From: Natrinema amylolyticus_A
GTDB lineage: Archaea > Halobacteriota > Halobacteria > Halobacteriales > Natrialbaceae
Assembly (NCBI RefSeq): GCF_042678045.1
Contig: NZ_JBHUDI010000003.1
Coordinates: 406,895 to 470,894 of the forward strand
Length of the DNA stretch: 64,000 bases
Direction of reading: 5' to 3'
Below, one piece after another: positions 35,541 to 43,795 of the stretch (within the stretch, counting starts at the first letter, position 1; every line of letters starts with the position of its first letter). The position numbers were made by a program, and so were the translations under genes. The notes under the pieces are model-generated. The model worked only from the letters and a program-made list of their open reading frames with translations. It had not been told where the DNA came from and searched no databases.

Positions 35541-36209
35541 ATGGTGCTGGCCACTATTCGTTTAAATATCAAGGTAATAGAAATGGCTGGCTCTACGAAT
35601 ACCCAAACTCAGGAAGACGACAAAGCACAGGTCTGGCTTAAGCCGGAACAAGTCGAACGGATGCGAGATGCGACGGTTGCCGAGAGTGCCGATTACCTCG
35701 CAGGTAGGAATGACGCGCTTGTTGCTCTCCTATACGATACAGGACTCAGGGTGGGCGAAGCCGTCGCGGTAGACACCGAGATGTTGGACTTGGACGAGGG
35801 GGTACTGATGCTCCCTGCGGACATACAGAAGGACTACCCCAATGATAACAGCCCTCAGTATACCGAGATCAAGCTTGGGGACGAGACCGTGCGCATCCTT
35901 CGACAGTACCTCAACACGCGGTGGAAGGACTCTCCTGCGCTCTTCCCGTCGAGGCAGTCAGACCGCATGACTACTGAGAGTGTGCGTAACGTCATCAGAG
36001 ACGCCGCAGAAGACGCCGAGGTTCGTCCCTTCACGGTTCGGGGAAGAGACAACCCGGACCAAGTGACGCCGCACGTACTTCGCCACAGCGTCGCATATCG
36101 GATGCTCAACAGGGAAGAGGATAACACCCTGTATGACGTGACGAAACGGCTCAGGCATGCAACGATACTGACGACAGAGCGGGTGTACTCGCACTTTGAT
36201 CGAGTATAG
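35541..36209 (+). CDS. short tyrosine recombinase (catalytic domain only)
   Basis: A recombinase of 222 residues lacking the N-terminal core-binding domain. All catalytic positions are present: Arg in DTGLRVGEAVAV, Lys near DIQKDYP, box II in TPHVLRHSVAYR, and His/Tyr in LRHATILTTERVYSHF. The ATG at 35541 has a TATA-like ctttatta about 25 bases upstream and would be leaderless; an internal ATG at 35583 is the alternative. Such short recombinases occur on haloarchaeal plasmids and viruses, where they may resolve multimers or invert DNA. Confidence 0.88.
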   Translation: MVLATIRLNIKVIEMAGSTNTQTQEDDKAQVWLKPEQVERMRDATVAESADYLAGRNDALVALLYDTGLRVGEAVAVDTEMLDLDEGVLMLPADIQKDYPNDNSPQYTEIKLGDETVRILRQYLNTRWKDSPALFPSRQSDRMTTESVRNVIRDAAEDAEVRPFTVRGRDNPDQVTPHVLRHSVAYRMLNREEDNTLYDVTKRLRHATILTTERVYSHFDRV

Positions 36210-36302
36210 TACCTACACCTGTTTTCCCTTTCCAACATAATCTAAATTCGACAACTAACAGAACTGCCAGCACAATCCTATTTACAGTAACACTTGAGAT
36301 GT

Positions 36303-36324
36303 TCCAGTACGAGGTGTCCAGTAC
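36303..36324 (+). promoter_or_regulatory. tandem 8-base repeats before the HEPN-type gene
   Basis: TCCAGTAC occurs twice, at 36303-36310 and 36317-36324, 14 bases apart, and the second copy ends three bases before the ATG. Placement over the start region suits a repressor site or translational control. Confidence 0.45.
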
Positions 36325-36327
36325 TGA

Positions 36328-37425
36328 ATGTCATCGAATAATGATGAATTCAAGAAGTATGTCTCTGAGGAGTCCCAAGAACAGATAGATTTCGTTGAGA
36401 AGTTTGTATCGGGTGGTTGGGGCGTATCGGGGATGGAGGGTAGCGCCACGAATAGCATGTTCGCAGTGAGTTCCGGGTCAATTTCTATGAGAACTGAAGA
36501 AGGGGGCTTGGTCCAGCTTTTCGGCGGCTCACGGGAAATGAGAGCTGACCCAGAAGACGGGGTGTCTGGAGGGGCAGATGGTCTGCTTTATCATTCGAAC
36601 ATTCGACTAATTGACGAGTATGATCTCCTCAATTTAGACATCGATCAACTCAGGATTCTCGGTAAGTATCTGACCGACGTCATTATGAAGCCTCAGACGA
36701 GAATTGGTGGGTTTGGACCTGACCATCTCGCATATTGGGCGTGGACTACTGACTTCGCGTACTATACTTTGCTCGAAAAGCAGGAGAAGACAGAATACCG
36801 TGGGATCCTACTCGATTTTGAAACCCTAATTGATTTCGTTATACTATCTTTTCAGAACTCGATGAACACACAGGTTCCTACATCCCTGATGACCTCAGGA
36901 CTTAGGTTTGCGGGCGGGGCTGGCTTCCCTATTCTTGAGGGGCTTGTTAGACGACGCTGTGACGAAATTAGTCTGGATGGCTCAGTAAATTTCGAATCGG
37001 ATGATAAGAAGTTAGAGATCCCTGGGAGGAGAGGTTCCATCTCAAATGATCGAGATCGCCCTCTGCAACTCGACCACATCCTCCATATCTGGATGAATTC
37101 AGGGGCTTCAACCAGGGTGCAGGAACTTCTTGAAGACATAGACACCGGATATGGTCCTGGTCAAATTGGAATGAAATTCCCTGATGCTAATACCGATAAG
37201 TTCTCTGAGGGGTATTTCCGTGTTCTATTCGACCTGCGAAACTACAATCTGCACGGCGAAGGTTCAACTCAAACTGTTGGCGCTATCCTACTCAATCTTT
37301 GTTGCCTGTTGTTATGGGACGCAATTACTGAAACCGAGTTCTTCGACGCCAGATCTGATTTCGATTCGAGAGAAGCACCAAAAGCCATGTCTCACCGACT
37401 TATGAGACTGATGAGGACGTTATAA
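36328..37425 (+). CDS. HEPN-motif protein, candidate defence or toxin nuclease
   Basis: A 365-residue protein without a family I can name. Near the C-terminus it has LRNYNLHGEG, where Arg304 and His309 form the RX4H motif of HEPN ribonucleases. A hydrophobic helix (VGAILLNLCCLLLWDAI) follows, matching the helix packing of RiboL-PSP/ApeA-type HEPN domains. The rest is mixed alpha/beta with no visible metal or P-loop motif. It is the last gene before attR, a usual place for accessory defence genes. RNA cleavage is inferred from the motif only. Confidence 0.6.
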   Translation: MSSNNDEFKKYVSEESQEQIDFVEKFVSGGWGVSGMEGSATNSMFAVSSGSISMRTEEGGLVQLFGGSREMRADPEDGVSGGADGLLYHSNIRLIDEYDLLNLDIDQLRILGKYLTDVIMKPQTRIGGFGPDHLAYWAWTTDFAYYTLLEKQEKTEYRGILLDFETLIDFVILSFQNSMNTQVPTSLMTSGLRFAGGAGFPILEGLVRRRCDEISLDGSVNFESDDKKLEIPGRRGSISNDRDRPLQLDHILHIWMNSGASTRVQELLEDIDTGYGPGQIGMKFPDANTDKFSEGYFRVLFDLRNYNLHGEGSTQTVGAILLNLCCLLLWDAITETEFFDARSDFDSREAPKAMSHRLMRLMRTL

Positions 37426-37632
37426 CTTTCTACGACTCATCCTGGAAGTGGCATGCCTGTGTTCACTCCGACATACAAAAGAGGACCAGTGTAGTTTGTC
37501 CTCCGTTTGGTGGAATCACGAACAGCGAGCGAAGCTGTGCCATGCACAAGCTTATGTACCTTGCCCAAGATTTCGGGAATATCGATACGGAAGTTGGGCG
37601 TTCGAGGCGGTTCCCGGTCGGCAAGCCGACCG

Positions 37633-37686
37633 GCGCTTAGGACGCTGTCCCGTAGGGGTCCGCCGGTTCGAATCCGGTCCCGCGCA
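37633..37686 (+). repeat. attR: duplicated tRNA-Leu 3' part
   Basis: 54 bases identical to 26058-26111. It lacks the 5' half of the tRNA, so it is not a functional tRNA. The sequence before it (from 37426) shows no gene. Confidence 0.93.
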
Positions 37687-37688
37687 TT

Positions 37689-37718
37689 GCTGTCGCGAGC
37701 AAACCCGCGAGCGACAGC
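37689..37718 (+). terminator. inverted repeat after attR, ancestral tRNA terminator
   Basis: GCTGTCGC and GCGACAGC form a perfect 8-bp inverted repeat with a 14-base loop, starting two bases after the tRNA end. Before integration this would have followed tRNA-Leu directly, so it is probably the original terminator. The following 180 bases before the dacZ gene show nothing coding. Confidence 0.45.
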
Positions 37719-37902
37719 GATCGCCGACTGATTCGAATCATCGAGACGCCGCTGTCGACGACCTGGGGCCGTCAGTCGAGAAACGAGATGACCAACTCAA
37801 TCGACGGCCGTTGTGCGAATCCGACCGAAGCGTGAACGGATCGACAGACGCGCGTCAGCTGTCCCACAACGCTTATTCACGCGGCAATGAGTTGTAGTAT
37901 CA

Positions 37903-38715
37903 ATGGCCGGGTTAGACGACGTGTTTGGGGATCTCTTTTCCAGTGTCGATGCCGTTGTCCTCTTTTCACCGAGTGGATCCTACTACGAACGAGTCACGGA
38001 TATCGAGGATCTGGACGTGATCGTCGTCGGTACCGAGAACAGCGTCGGCGCGGAGACGTTCGTCGAGTTACCGCTCGAGTTCGAGGAAATCGCTGAGCGG
38101 ATTCGCTTCGGACTCGAGGGAGCGTTAGAACAGGACGTCATCGAAGACGGCGACGAACTCGTCTGTGCGACGAGCGTCTTCAGCGACGGGATCGATACGA
38201 TCTCGCGGGTTCGTGCGGACGCGGAAACCCACACGGGGATCTACGATCTCTTCGCCAAATCCCGCGCTGAACCCGAGGTGGTCAAGGCGGTCCTCGAGCT
38301 GGCGATCGAACTGGGACAGAAAGGTCAGAAGGGCAAACCCGTGGGCGCGCTGTTCGTCGTCGGCGATGCGGGCAAGGTGATGAACAAGTCTCGGCCGCTG
38401 TCGTACAACCCCTTCGAGAAGTCCCACGTCCACGTTGGCGATCCGATCGTCAACGTCATGCTCAAAGAGTTCTCGCGACTCGACGGCGCGTTCGTCATCT
38501 CGGATGCAGGCAAGATCGTCTCGGCGTATCGCTACTTAGAGCCCTCCGCGGAGGGCGTCGACATTCCGAAGGGGCTGGGTGCGCGCCACATGGCCGGTGG
38601 CGCGATCACGCGGGATACGAACGCGATCGCGATCGTCCTCTCGGAGAGCGACGGGCTCGTCCGAGCGTTCAAGGGCGGTGAACTCATCTTGGAGGTCGAC
38701 CCGGAGGCGTACTGA
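37903..38715 (+). CDS. dacZ: diadenylate cyclase DacZ
   Basis: A 270-residue cyclase making c-di-AMP from two ATP. The N-terminal 130 residues are the archaeal DacZ-specific part. Residues about 135-260 are a DisA_N/DAC domain with the signature DGA (194-196, in RLDGAFVISDAG) and RHMAG (228-232), the ATP-binding RHR-like motif. In haloarchaea this is the known c-di-AMP synthase, linked to osmotic balance. It ends one base before the start of an MscS-type channel gene, supporting that role. Confidence 0.9.
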   Translation: MAGLDDVFGDLFSSVDAVVLFSPSGSYYERVTDIEDLDVIVVGTENSVGAETFVELPLEFEEIAERIRFGLEGALEQDVIEDGDELVCATSVFSDGIDTISRVRADAETHTGIYDLFAKSRAEPEVVKAVLELAIELGQKGQKGKPVGALFVVGDAGKVMNKSRPLSYNPFEKSHVHVGDPIVNVMLKEFSRLDGAFVISDAGKIVSAYRYLEPSAEGVDIPKGLGARHMAGGAITRDTNAIAIVLSESDGLVRAFKGGELILEVDPEAY

Positions 38716-38716
38716 T

Positions 38717-39484
38717 ATGGTAGTATGGCAGTCGCTACTCAACGAGCCAGCGGTCATCGCGGCCGCAGTGCTAGCACTCGGGCTCGTCGTCGGCTACCTC
38801 GTCGGCCGGCTCAATGAGGAGTTGCTCTCGGCATCAGGCGTTCCGAACGCTGTCGAGGGGACGCCGTTTGAGCGGACCGCCCAGTCGCTTGGCACCTCGA
38901 CGGTCGAAATCGTTGCCCGGCTGAGTTCGTGGTTCATCTACGGCATCGCGGTTCTCACCGCGATTCACATTGCCCAACTGCTGGACACGAACGCGTTCTG
39001 GCTTCGAATTACAGAGTTTATCCCACAGCTGTTTATCGCCGTACTCGTACTCATCGTGGGGTTCGTCGTCGCGGACAAGTCTGAACTGGTCGTCAGCGAG
39101 TATCTACGAGGCGTCAAACTCCCTGAAGTGTCGGTCATTCCGAAACTCGTCAAGTACTCCGTCCTTTACGTCACCTTCATCATCGCACTGGGTCAAATCG
39201 GCGTCCACGTCCTCGCCTTGCTAATCCTGTTGACGGTCTATGCCGTCGGCGTCGTCATCGTCGGTACCGTCGCGTTCAAAGACTTCCTCGTCTCGAGCGC
39301 CGCGGGCATCTACCTGCTGCTCAACCAGCCCTACGGGATCGGCGACGAGATCAAGATCGGCGAGCAGACGGGTATCGTCCAGGAGGTCGACCTGTTCGTC
39401 ACCAAGATCGAGGACGACTCCGAGGAGTACATCGTCCCGAACCGCAAGGTCTTCGAGAACGGGATCGTCCGGATGCGCAAGTAA
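38717..39484 (+). CDS. MscS-family mechanosensitive channel
   Basis: A 255-residue membrane protein. There are four or five membrane segments; the pore-lining helix region (LLILLTVYAVGVVIVGTVAFKDF) is followed by the MscS beta domain: GIYLLLNQPYGIGDEIKIGEQTGIVQEV, then VPNRKVFENGIV. The protein stops just after the beta domain, a short form. The ATG at 38717 follows the dacZ stop by one base, so the two form an operon. A channel releasing solutes under c-di-AMP-linked control is inference. Confidence 0.88.
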   Translation: MVVWQSLLNEPAVIAAAVLALGLVVGYLVGRLNEELLSASGVPNAVEGTPFERTAQSLGTSTVEIVARLSSWFIYGIAVLTAIHIAQLLDTNAFWLRITEFIPQLFIAVLVLIVGFVVADKSELVVSEYLRGVKLPEVSVIPKLVKYSVLYVTFIIALGQIGVHVLALLILLTVYAVGVVIVGTVAFKDFLVSSAAGIYLLLNQPYGIGDEIKIGEQTGIVQEVDLFVTKIEDDSEEYIVPNRKVFENGIVRMRK

Positions 39485-39485
39485 A

Positions 39486-39952
39486 CTACCCCGCCCTACT
39501 CGCTCCCTCCCGCCTTGCGGCGGTCAGTCACTCCTTGAGGACGGGGCTTTACCGCAACGACATTGTGCCCCGCGACCCCATGGAAGGACGCGATCCGGCT
39601 TCCTCTTCCCGTCCTGCCGTCGGCATGGGTGCGTTTTTGACACCCCCCACTTCGACCGACGGCGAGGATTGTCCCGCCGATTTAATTCCCGGTGTCCTCG
39701 CGCTCTCTCCCCAAGCGGGGAACGGGACTTCAACCCGTTCGCGGTCGTCGTTCCCGAGTTCAGGATGCGGTACTCCCGCACCACGGGTGCCAGTTTACTG
39801 GTGGCACCTCCCGACCCCGACGTGTGCGAGGACGGCAGTACTACGAGATACGTCGTGGGTGCTGTTAAATCTCTGCGAACGCGCTTCCTCTCCGCCCTCC
39901 CGCTCGCTTCGCTCGCGCTTGAGGACGGAGGCTCCGCGCTACCGCATGCTGA
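39486..39952 (-). mobile_element. degenerate IS200/IS605 (tnpB-type) element
   Basis: The stretch fills the gap between the mscS stop and the ABC permease stop. Read on the minus strand it starts with a repeat (39882-39952) also found at the window end. It then shows a short coding remnant with GSGGATSKLAP and LNSGTTTANG, resembling the C-terminal tail of haloarchaeal TnpB. It ends in a GC-rich region with the hairpin CCGCC-TTGC-GGCGG (39510-39523) and GTCCTCAAGGAGTGACTGAC, typical of the right end and guide-RNA region of these elements. No transposase core remains, so it is a MITE-like or decayed copy. Confidence 0.65.
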
Positions 39953-39960
39953 CACCCTCG

Positions 39961-41430
39961 TTACTCCGTCCGATAGCGTGCGTCCCAGCGCGGGCCGGCG
40001 CGACTCGAGAGGACAACACCGATGGCGCCCATCACAACCCCGCCGACGCCGAGCGCAGTAGCGAGTTCGACGGACGGCGGGACGACGACGAAGCCGGCAA
40101 CCAGCGTCGGGACGAGCGCGACGGCGACGCCGAGAGTAAACGTCGCGAAGCGGACTGCATCGAAGAGGAACTCGTTGGGGTCGAAGCCAGCGATGTAGAC
40201 GGTCAGGCCGTAGTAGTACAGCGCGTAACCGGCCAGCAAGATTGCGCCGACGACGGCGTCCAGAAACGCCGCGTCGAACCAGACGACGGCCGCGAGGTAG
40301 GGCACCGCGACCGTCGGCGCACCGACGAGGACGAATGCGATCCGCTTGGCCCGGAAGACATCCGCGATCGAGACGGGGTAGGCGAGGTAGGCCTCGAGCG
40401 AGTCGAACTGAGTCAACCAGTTGTAGGTCGTAAACGCCGAGAGCCCGAGGACGCCGCCGAAGAAGATCCCCGGTGCGGGTGCGATACCGGTGATCGAGTC
40501 GACGACGCCGACGAGCGCGGCCACGAGCGCCAGCAGGATCGATGCCGAGACGAACGGCTTCCAGACGCCACCGGACGAGCGCGCGAGGTCGAGCAGCGAC
40601 TTCGTGACCAGCGGCGCGTTCTCGAGGGAAAGTGCCCCGCTGAGGCGAGCGAAGTGATCGGTCGCGGTCCGTGAAGGTCGGCCGTACATCGGATCGTACA
40701 CGGTGAGCGAGACCGTCGCGACGACGACGGTGCCGACGGCCAGCCCGCCCGCAGTGACTGCGGAGCCGCGTACCGGCACAAGGATGGACTGAACGACCTC
40801 GAGCCCGCCAGTGGCCCAGCTGCCGACGACGGCGAGGCCGATCGTCAGTCCGATCGCCCACGGCGGCACGCCACGGGTTCGGACGGCGATCAGCGCGACG
40901 GTCGTCGCCATCCCGGCCGCGAAGACGAGCCAGAGCGACAGCCAGAACAGCCCGACCGTAAGCGGCGTTGCAGCCGAAACCCCCGTCAGGGCCGCACTCG
41001 CAAGCGCCATCGGCAACACGAACGCGACGCCGTAGAACAGGGCGTCTTTCAGAAGGAAGACGCCGAGCAACCGCCGGCGCGAGAGCGGCAGCGTCGTCGA
41101 CGACGAGAGCAACAGGGACAGCCGGCCGAAGACGTTCTCGAGCATGTCCGACCCCGCGAAGCCGGCGGTGCCGCTGTAAAGGCCGAAGCCGACGGCAAGC
41201 GCGTGGAGACCGCCGACGATCGTCCCCCGCGCGGTGCCGGTCTCGAGCAGCGCGACCGTCGCGCTCACCGCGAGGACGGCGATGACGACCGGGAAGAGCG
41301 CGAATCGCCAGCCGCCGAACAGCTGGGTGTGCATGCGCCACTCCTCGCGGAAGAGCACCGCGAGCAGTCGCCGAGTCGAGAAGCCGGTCCCGTTCGAACC
41401 GCCGCGGTCGCCAGTTGCACTACCAGTCAT
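39961..41430 (-). CDS. ABC-2 type exporter permease
   Basis: A 489-residue membrane protein with about twelve hydrophobic segments. It begins with a cytoplasmic segment (RRLLAVLFREEWRMHTQLFGGWRFALFP) and a large loop in the middle. It pairs with the ATPase gene upstream, overlapping it by four bases. The substrate is unknown. The stop codon lies nine bases from the IS605-like repeat. Confidence 0.82.
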   Translation of the reverse strand: MTGSATGDRGGSNGTGFSTRRLLAVLFREEWRMHTQLFGGWRFALFPVVIAVLAVSATVALLETGTARGTIVGGLHALAVGFGLYSGTAGFAGSDMLENVFGRLSLLLSSSTTLPLSRRRLLGVFLLKDALFYGVAFVLPMALASAALTGVSAATPLTVGLFWLSLWLVFAAGMATTVALIAVRTRGVPPWAIGLTIGLAVVGSWATGGLEVVQSILVPVRGSAVTAGGLAVGTVVVATVSLTVYDPMYGRPSRTATDHFARLSGALSLENAPLVTKSLLDLARSSGGVWKPFVSASILLALVAALVGVVDSITGIAPAPGIFFGGVLGLSAFTTYNWLTQFDSLEAYLAYPVSIADVFRAKRIAFVLVGAPTVAVPYLAAVVWFDAAFLDAVVGAILLAGYALYYYGLTVYIAGFDPNEFLFDAVRFATFTLGVAVALVPTLVAGFVVVPPSVELATALGVGGVVMGAIGVVLSSRAGPRWDARYRTE

Positions 41431-42188
41431 GAGCCCAATCGTTCGAGCGTTGGCGTATCTCGCGTCGCTTCGGCCTCGACGCGCTCGAGGAAGAGCTCGA
41501 GCAGCGACTCGTCGTCGTCGCCCTCAGCGTCGTCAAGCGAGCGTTCGGTCACGAGCTGGCCGTCGGCGACGATGCCGACGCGGGTACAGATCTCCTCGGC
41601 GACGTCGATGTTGTGCGTCGAGACGAAGACAGCGTTGTCGCCGGCCGCATACGAGACGAGAAAGCGCTTGACTTGCTCCTGGACGAGGGGATCGAGGTTC
41701 GCCAGCGGCTCGTCGATGAAGACCACGTCCGGCTCGTGGACGAACGCCTGCGCGATCATCACCTTCTGTTGCTGGCCGCGCGAGAGGTCGGTATGCAGCG
41801 TATCGAGCTTGCTCTCGAACCCGAGTCGCTCGGCCCACGCCGCCGTCCCCTCGGCGACCCGGTCGGCCGAGAGGTCACGCACCTCGCCGACGAACTCGAG
41901 GTACTCACGCGGCGTCAGAAAACTCGGCGGCGACCCCTGTTCCGGCAGGATACCGACCCGCCGGCGCGTTGCGAGGGGTTCCGTCGCTGGATCGGTCTCG
42001 AGAACGCGCACCGTTCCCGCATCCGGTTGAATCTGCCCGGTCAGCGTCCGAATCGTCGTCGTCTTCCCGGCACCGTTCGGCCCGAGGAAGCCGTACAGCT
42101 CGCCACGTTCGACGGTGAACGTCATCCCGGCGACCGCCTCGACGGCTCCGTAGGACTTTCGCAGCCCGTTGACGCGAATAGCACCCAT
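41427..42188 (-). CDS. ABC transporter ATP-binding protein
   Basis: A 253-residue ATPase with Walker A GPNGAGKTTT, a Q-loop region, signature DLSRGQQQK (LSGGQ variant LSRGQ), Walker B VVFIDEPLANLD and switch His in STHN. It belongs to the ABC-2 exporter (CcmA/NatA) class and powers the adjacent permease. The ATG at 42188 starts just before the first strand. Confidence 0.9.
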   Translation of the reverse strand: MGAIRVNGLRKSYGAVEAVAGMTFTVERGELYGFLGPNGAGKTTTIRTLTGQIQPDAGTVRVLETDPATEPLATRRRVGILPEQGSPPSFLTPREYLEFVGEVRDLSADRVAEGTAAWAERLGFESKLDTLHTDLSRGQQQKVMIAQAFVHEPDVVFIDEPLANLDPLVQEQVKRFLVSYAAGDNAVFVSTHNIDVAEEICTRVGIVADGQLVTERSLDDAEGDDDESLLELFLERVEAEATRDTPTLERLGS

Positions 42189-42346
42189 TGAACGGCGAAC
42201 CATTCACAGGAACTGATATTAACGGTGCTGGTCGCGGAACCGACGCGTATTCGAGTCGCGCGACGCTCGGCCGACGATGGGTGAGAGCCGCCGAACGGGC
42301 TGCACCGTCCGCAATCTTCAACGGTCGGCCGGCCGAACCCTCGCGT

Positions 42347-43795
42347 ATGATTACAGGCGAGCGAATGGCCGCCGTCGATGCGAACGCTGCGGCGCTGGGC
42401 GTGCCACAAAAGCAGTTGATGGAGTCGAGTGGACATGCGGTCGCTCGAGCGATCCGAGAGGTCGCCGACCCGGGCGCGCGGGTCGTCATCGTCGCTGGCC
42501 GGGGGAATAACGGCGGTGACGCGTTCGTCGCCGCCCGATTTCTGGACGCATACGACGTCACGACGCTACTACTCGGCCGCGCGGAGCTGATCGGGACCGA
42601 CATCGCCCGCGAGAACTGGGACGCGCTCGAGCAGGCCGACTACGACACCCGTGAAGTGACTGACTCGAGCGCCCTCGCAGCCGACTCGAATGCGTTCGAT
42701 CTCGACGAGGCGGACGTGATCGTCGACGCGATGCTCGGCACGGGCATCAGCGGCGACCTCCGGGAACCGGCGGCGACCGCGGCGGCGGCGATCAACGCAG
42801 CCGACGCACACGTCCTTGCGGTCGACGTTCCCTCCGGGTTCGACGCCGACGGTGGCGATCACGCGGCCAACGGCGTTACAGCCGATCGTGTTGTCACCTT
42901 CCACGACACGAAACCGGAACTCGACGACCTCGACGCCGAAGTCACTGTCGCGGATATCGGGATCCCGGCCGCCGCAGAACGCTTCGCTGGGCCCGGCGAC
43001 GTTTCCCTCGCTCGACCCTCCAGTCGCGACGGTCGCGTCTTCGTCATCGGCGGCGGGCCCTACACCGGTGCGCCGGCACTCGCCGCACAGGCAGCGCTGC
43101 GAGCCGGCGTCGAACTCTCCTTCGTCGCTGCGCCCGATTCCGTCGCCGGCGAGATCCAGGGCTACGCCGAGGACCTCATCGTCCAGCCCTACGGAAGCGA
43201 TCGTCTCTCGCCGGATCAGGCCGACGACCTCGTCGCCACGGCCGAACGCCACGACGATATCGTCGTCCTCGGTCCCGGGCTCGGGACGGCAGACCAGACG
43301 CTCGAGGCGACACGGCAGTTCCTCGAATCGTACACGGGACCGGCGGTCGTCGACGCCGACGCGCTATCGGTCGTCCCCGAAGTCGAGACCGAGGCGACGC
43401 TCGTCTGTACGCCCAATCGCCGAGAACTCGCCCGGATGGGCGGGCCGGACACTGACTCGCTGCGCGAGGCAGCAGACGAGATCGAGGCCTTCGCAGCCGA
43501 GCTGGGCCACGTCGTCCTCGCGAAAGGCGTCGACGACGTGATGACTGACGGCGAGCGCACCCGGATCTGCCGGGCAGGCACACCGGGAATGAAAGTCGGC
43601 GGCACTGGTGACTTGCTGGCCGGCATCGTTGCGGCGCTGCTCGAGGAGGCTGACCCACTCGAGGCCGCGACGGCCGGCGCGTACGTCAACGGCGTCGCGG
43701 GCGAGCGCCTCGCTGAGACCGATGCACTCGGCGTACTCGCCTCCGAGATGCTCGACGAAATTCCCGCAGCCCTGTGGGGTGGGGATGATGAGTGA
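42347..43795 (+). CDS. nnr: bifunctional NAD(P)HX epimerase/dehydratase
   Basis: A 482-residue metabolite-repair enzyme that epimerises and dehydrates damaged NAD(P)H hydrates. The N-terminal half (about 1-215) is a YjeF_N epimerase: GRGNNGGDAFVAAR, then VDAMLGTG and VDVPSG. The C-terminal half (about 225-480) is a carbohydrate-kinase-like dehydratase with GPGLG, TPNRRELARM, GTPGMKVGGTGDLLAG. The ATG at 42347 begins at the family start; an upstream in-frame ATG at 42188 is unneeded. Its stop overlaps the start of moaC. Confidence 0.9.
   Translation: MITGERMAAVDANAAALGVPQKQLMESSGHAVARAIREVADPGARVVIVAGRGNNGGDAFVAARFLDAYDVTTLLLGRAELIGTDIARENWDALEQADYDTREVTDSSALAADSNAFDLDEADVIVDAMLGTGISGDLREPAATAAAAINAADAHVLAVDVPSGFDADGGDHAANGVTADRVVTFHDTKPELDDLDAEVTVADIGIPAAAERFAGPGDVSLARPSSRDGRVFVIGGGPYTGAPALAAQAALRAGVELSFVAAPDSVAGEIQGYAEDLIVQPYGSDRLSPDQADDLVATAERHDDIVVLGPGLGTADQTLEATRQFLESYTGPAVVDADALSVVPEVETEATLVCTPNRRELARMGGPDTDSLREAADEIEAFAAELGHVVLAKGVDDVMTDGERTRICRAGTPGMKVGGTGDLLAGIVAALLEEADPLEAATAGAYVNGVAGERLAETDALGVLASEMLDEIPAALWGGDDE

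Larger units (their letters stand above)
26058..37686 (+). mobile_element. integrated element in tRNA-Leu (about 11.6 kb)
   Basis: The region is bounded by a 54-bp perfect direct repeat that includes the 3' part of tRNA-Leu. It begins with a tyrosine recombinase and carries a replication-type primase. Its sequence is clearly AT-richer than the flanks, especially 27680-31650. It also holds a second recombinase, the relic of a third, several genes of unknown function and a HEPN-motif protein near the right end. No recognisable capsid, terminase, spike, ParA or conjugation gene is present. It therefore looks like an integrated plasmid, a satellite, or a decayed virus; the type is unresolved. Confidence 0.92.

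Noticed and set aside
37633..37686. Second tRNA-Leu gene
   Set aside because: Only the 3' part is present; the acceptor 5' strand and D arm are missing, so it is the attR copy.
26058..37686. CRISPR array or toxin-antitoxin pair within the element
   Set aside because: No regularly spaced repeats were found, and the HEPN-motif gene has no MNT-type nucleotidyltransferase partner beside it.
39524..41341. Open frame of 605 codons on the minus strand
   Set aside because: Its upstream part is an arginine-rich shadow of the ABC permease. Only its end, in the IS605-like region, carries a TnpB-tail resemblance and is described there.
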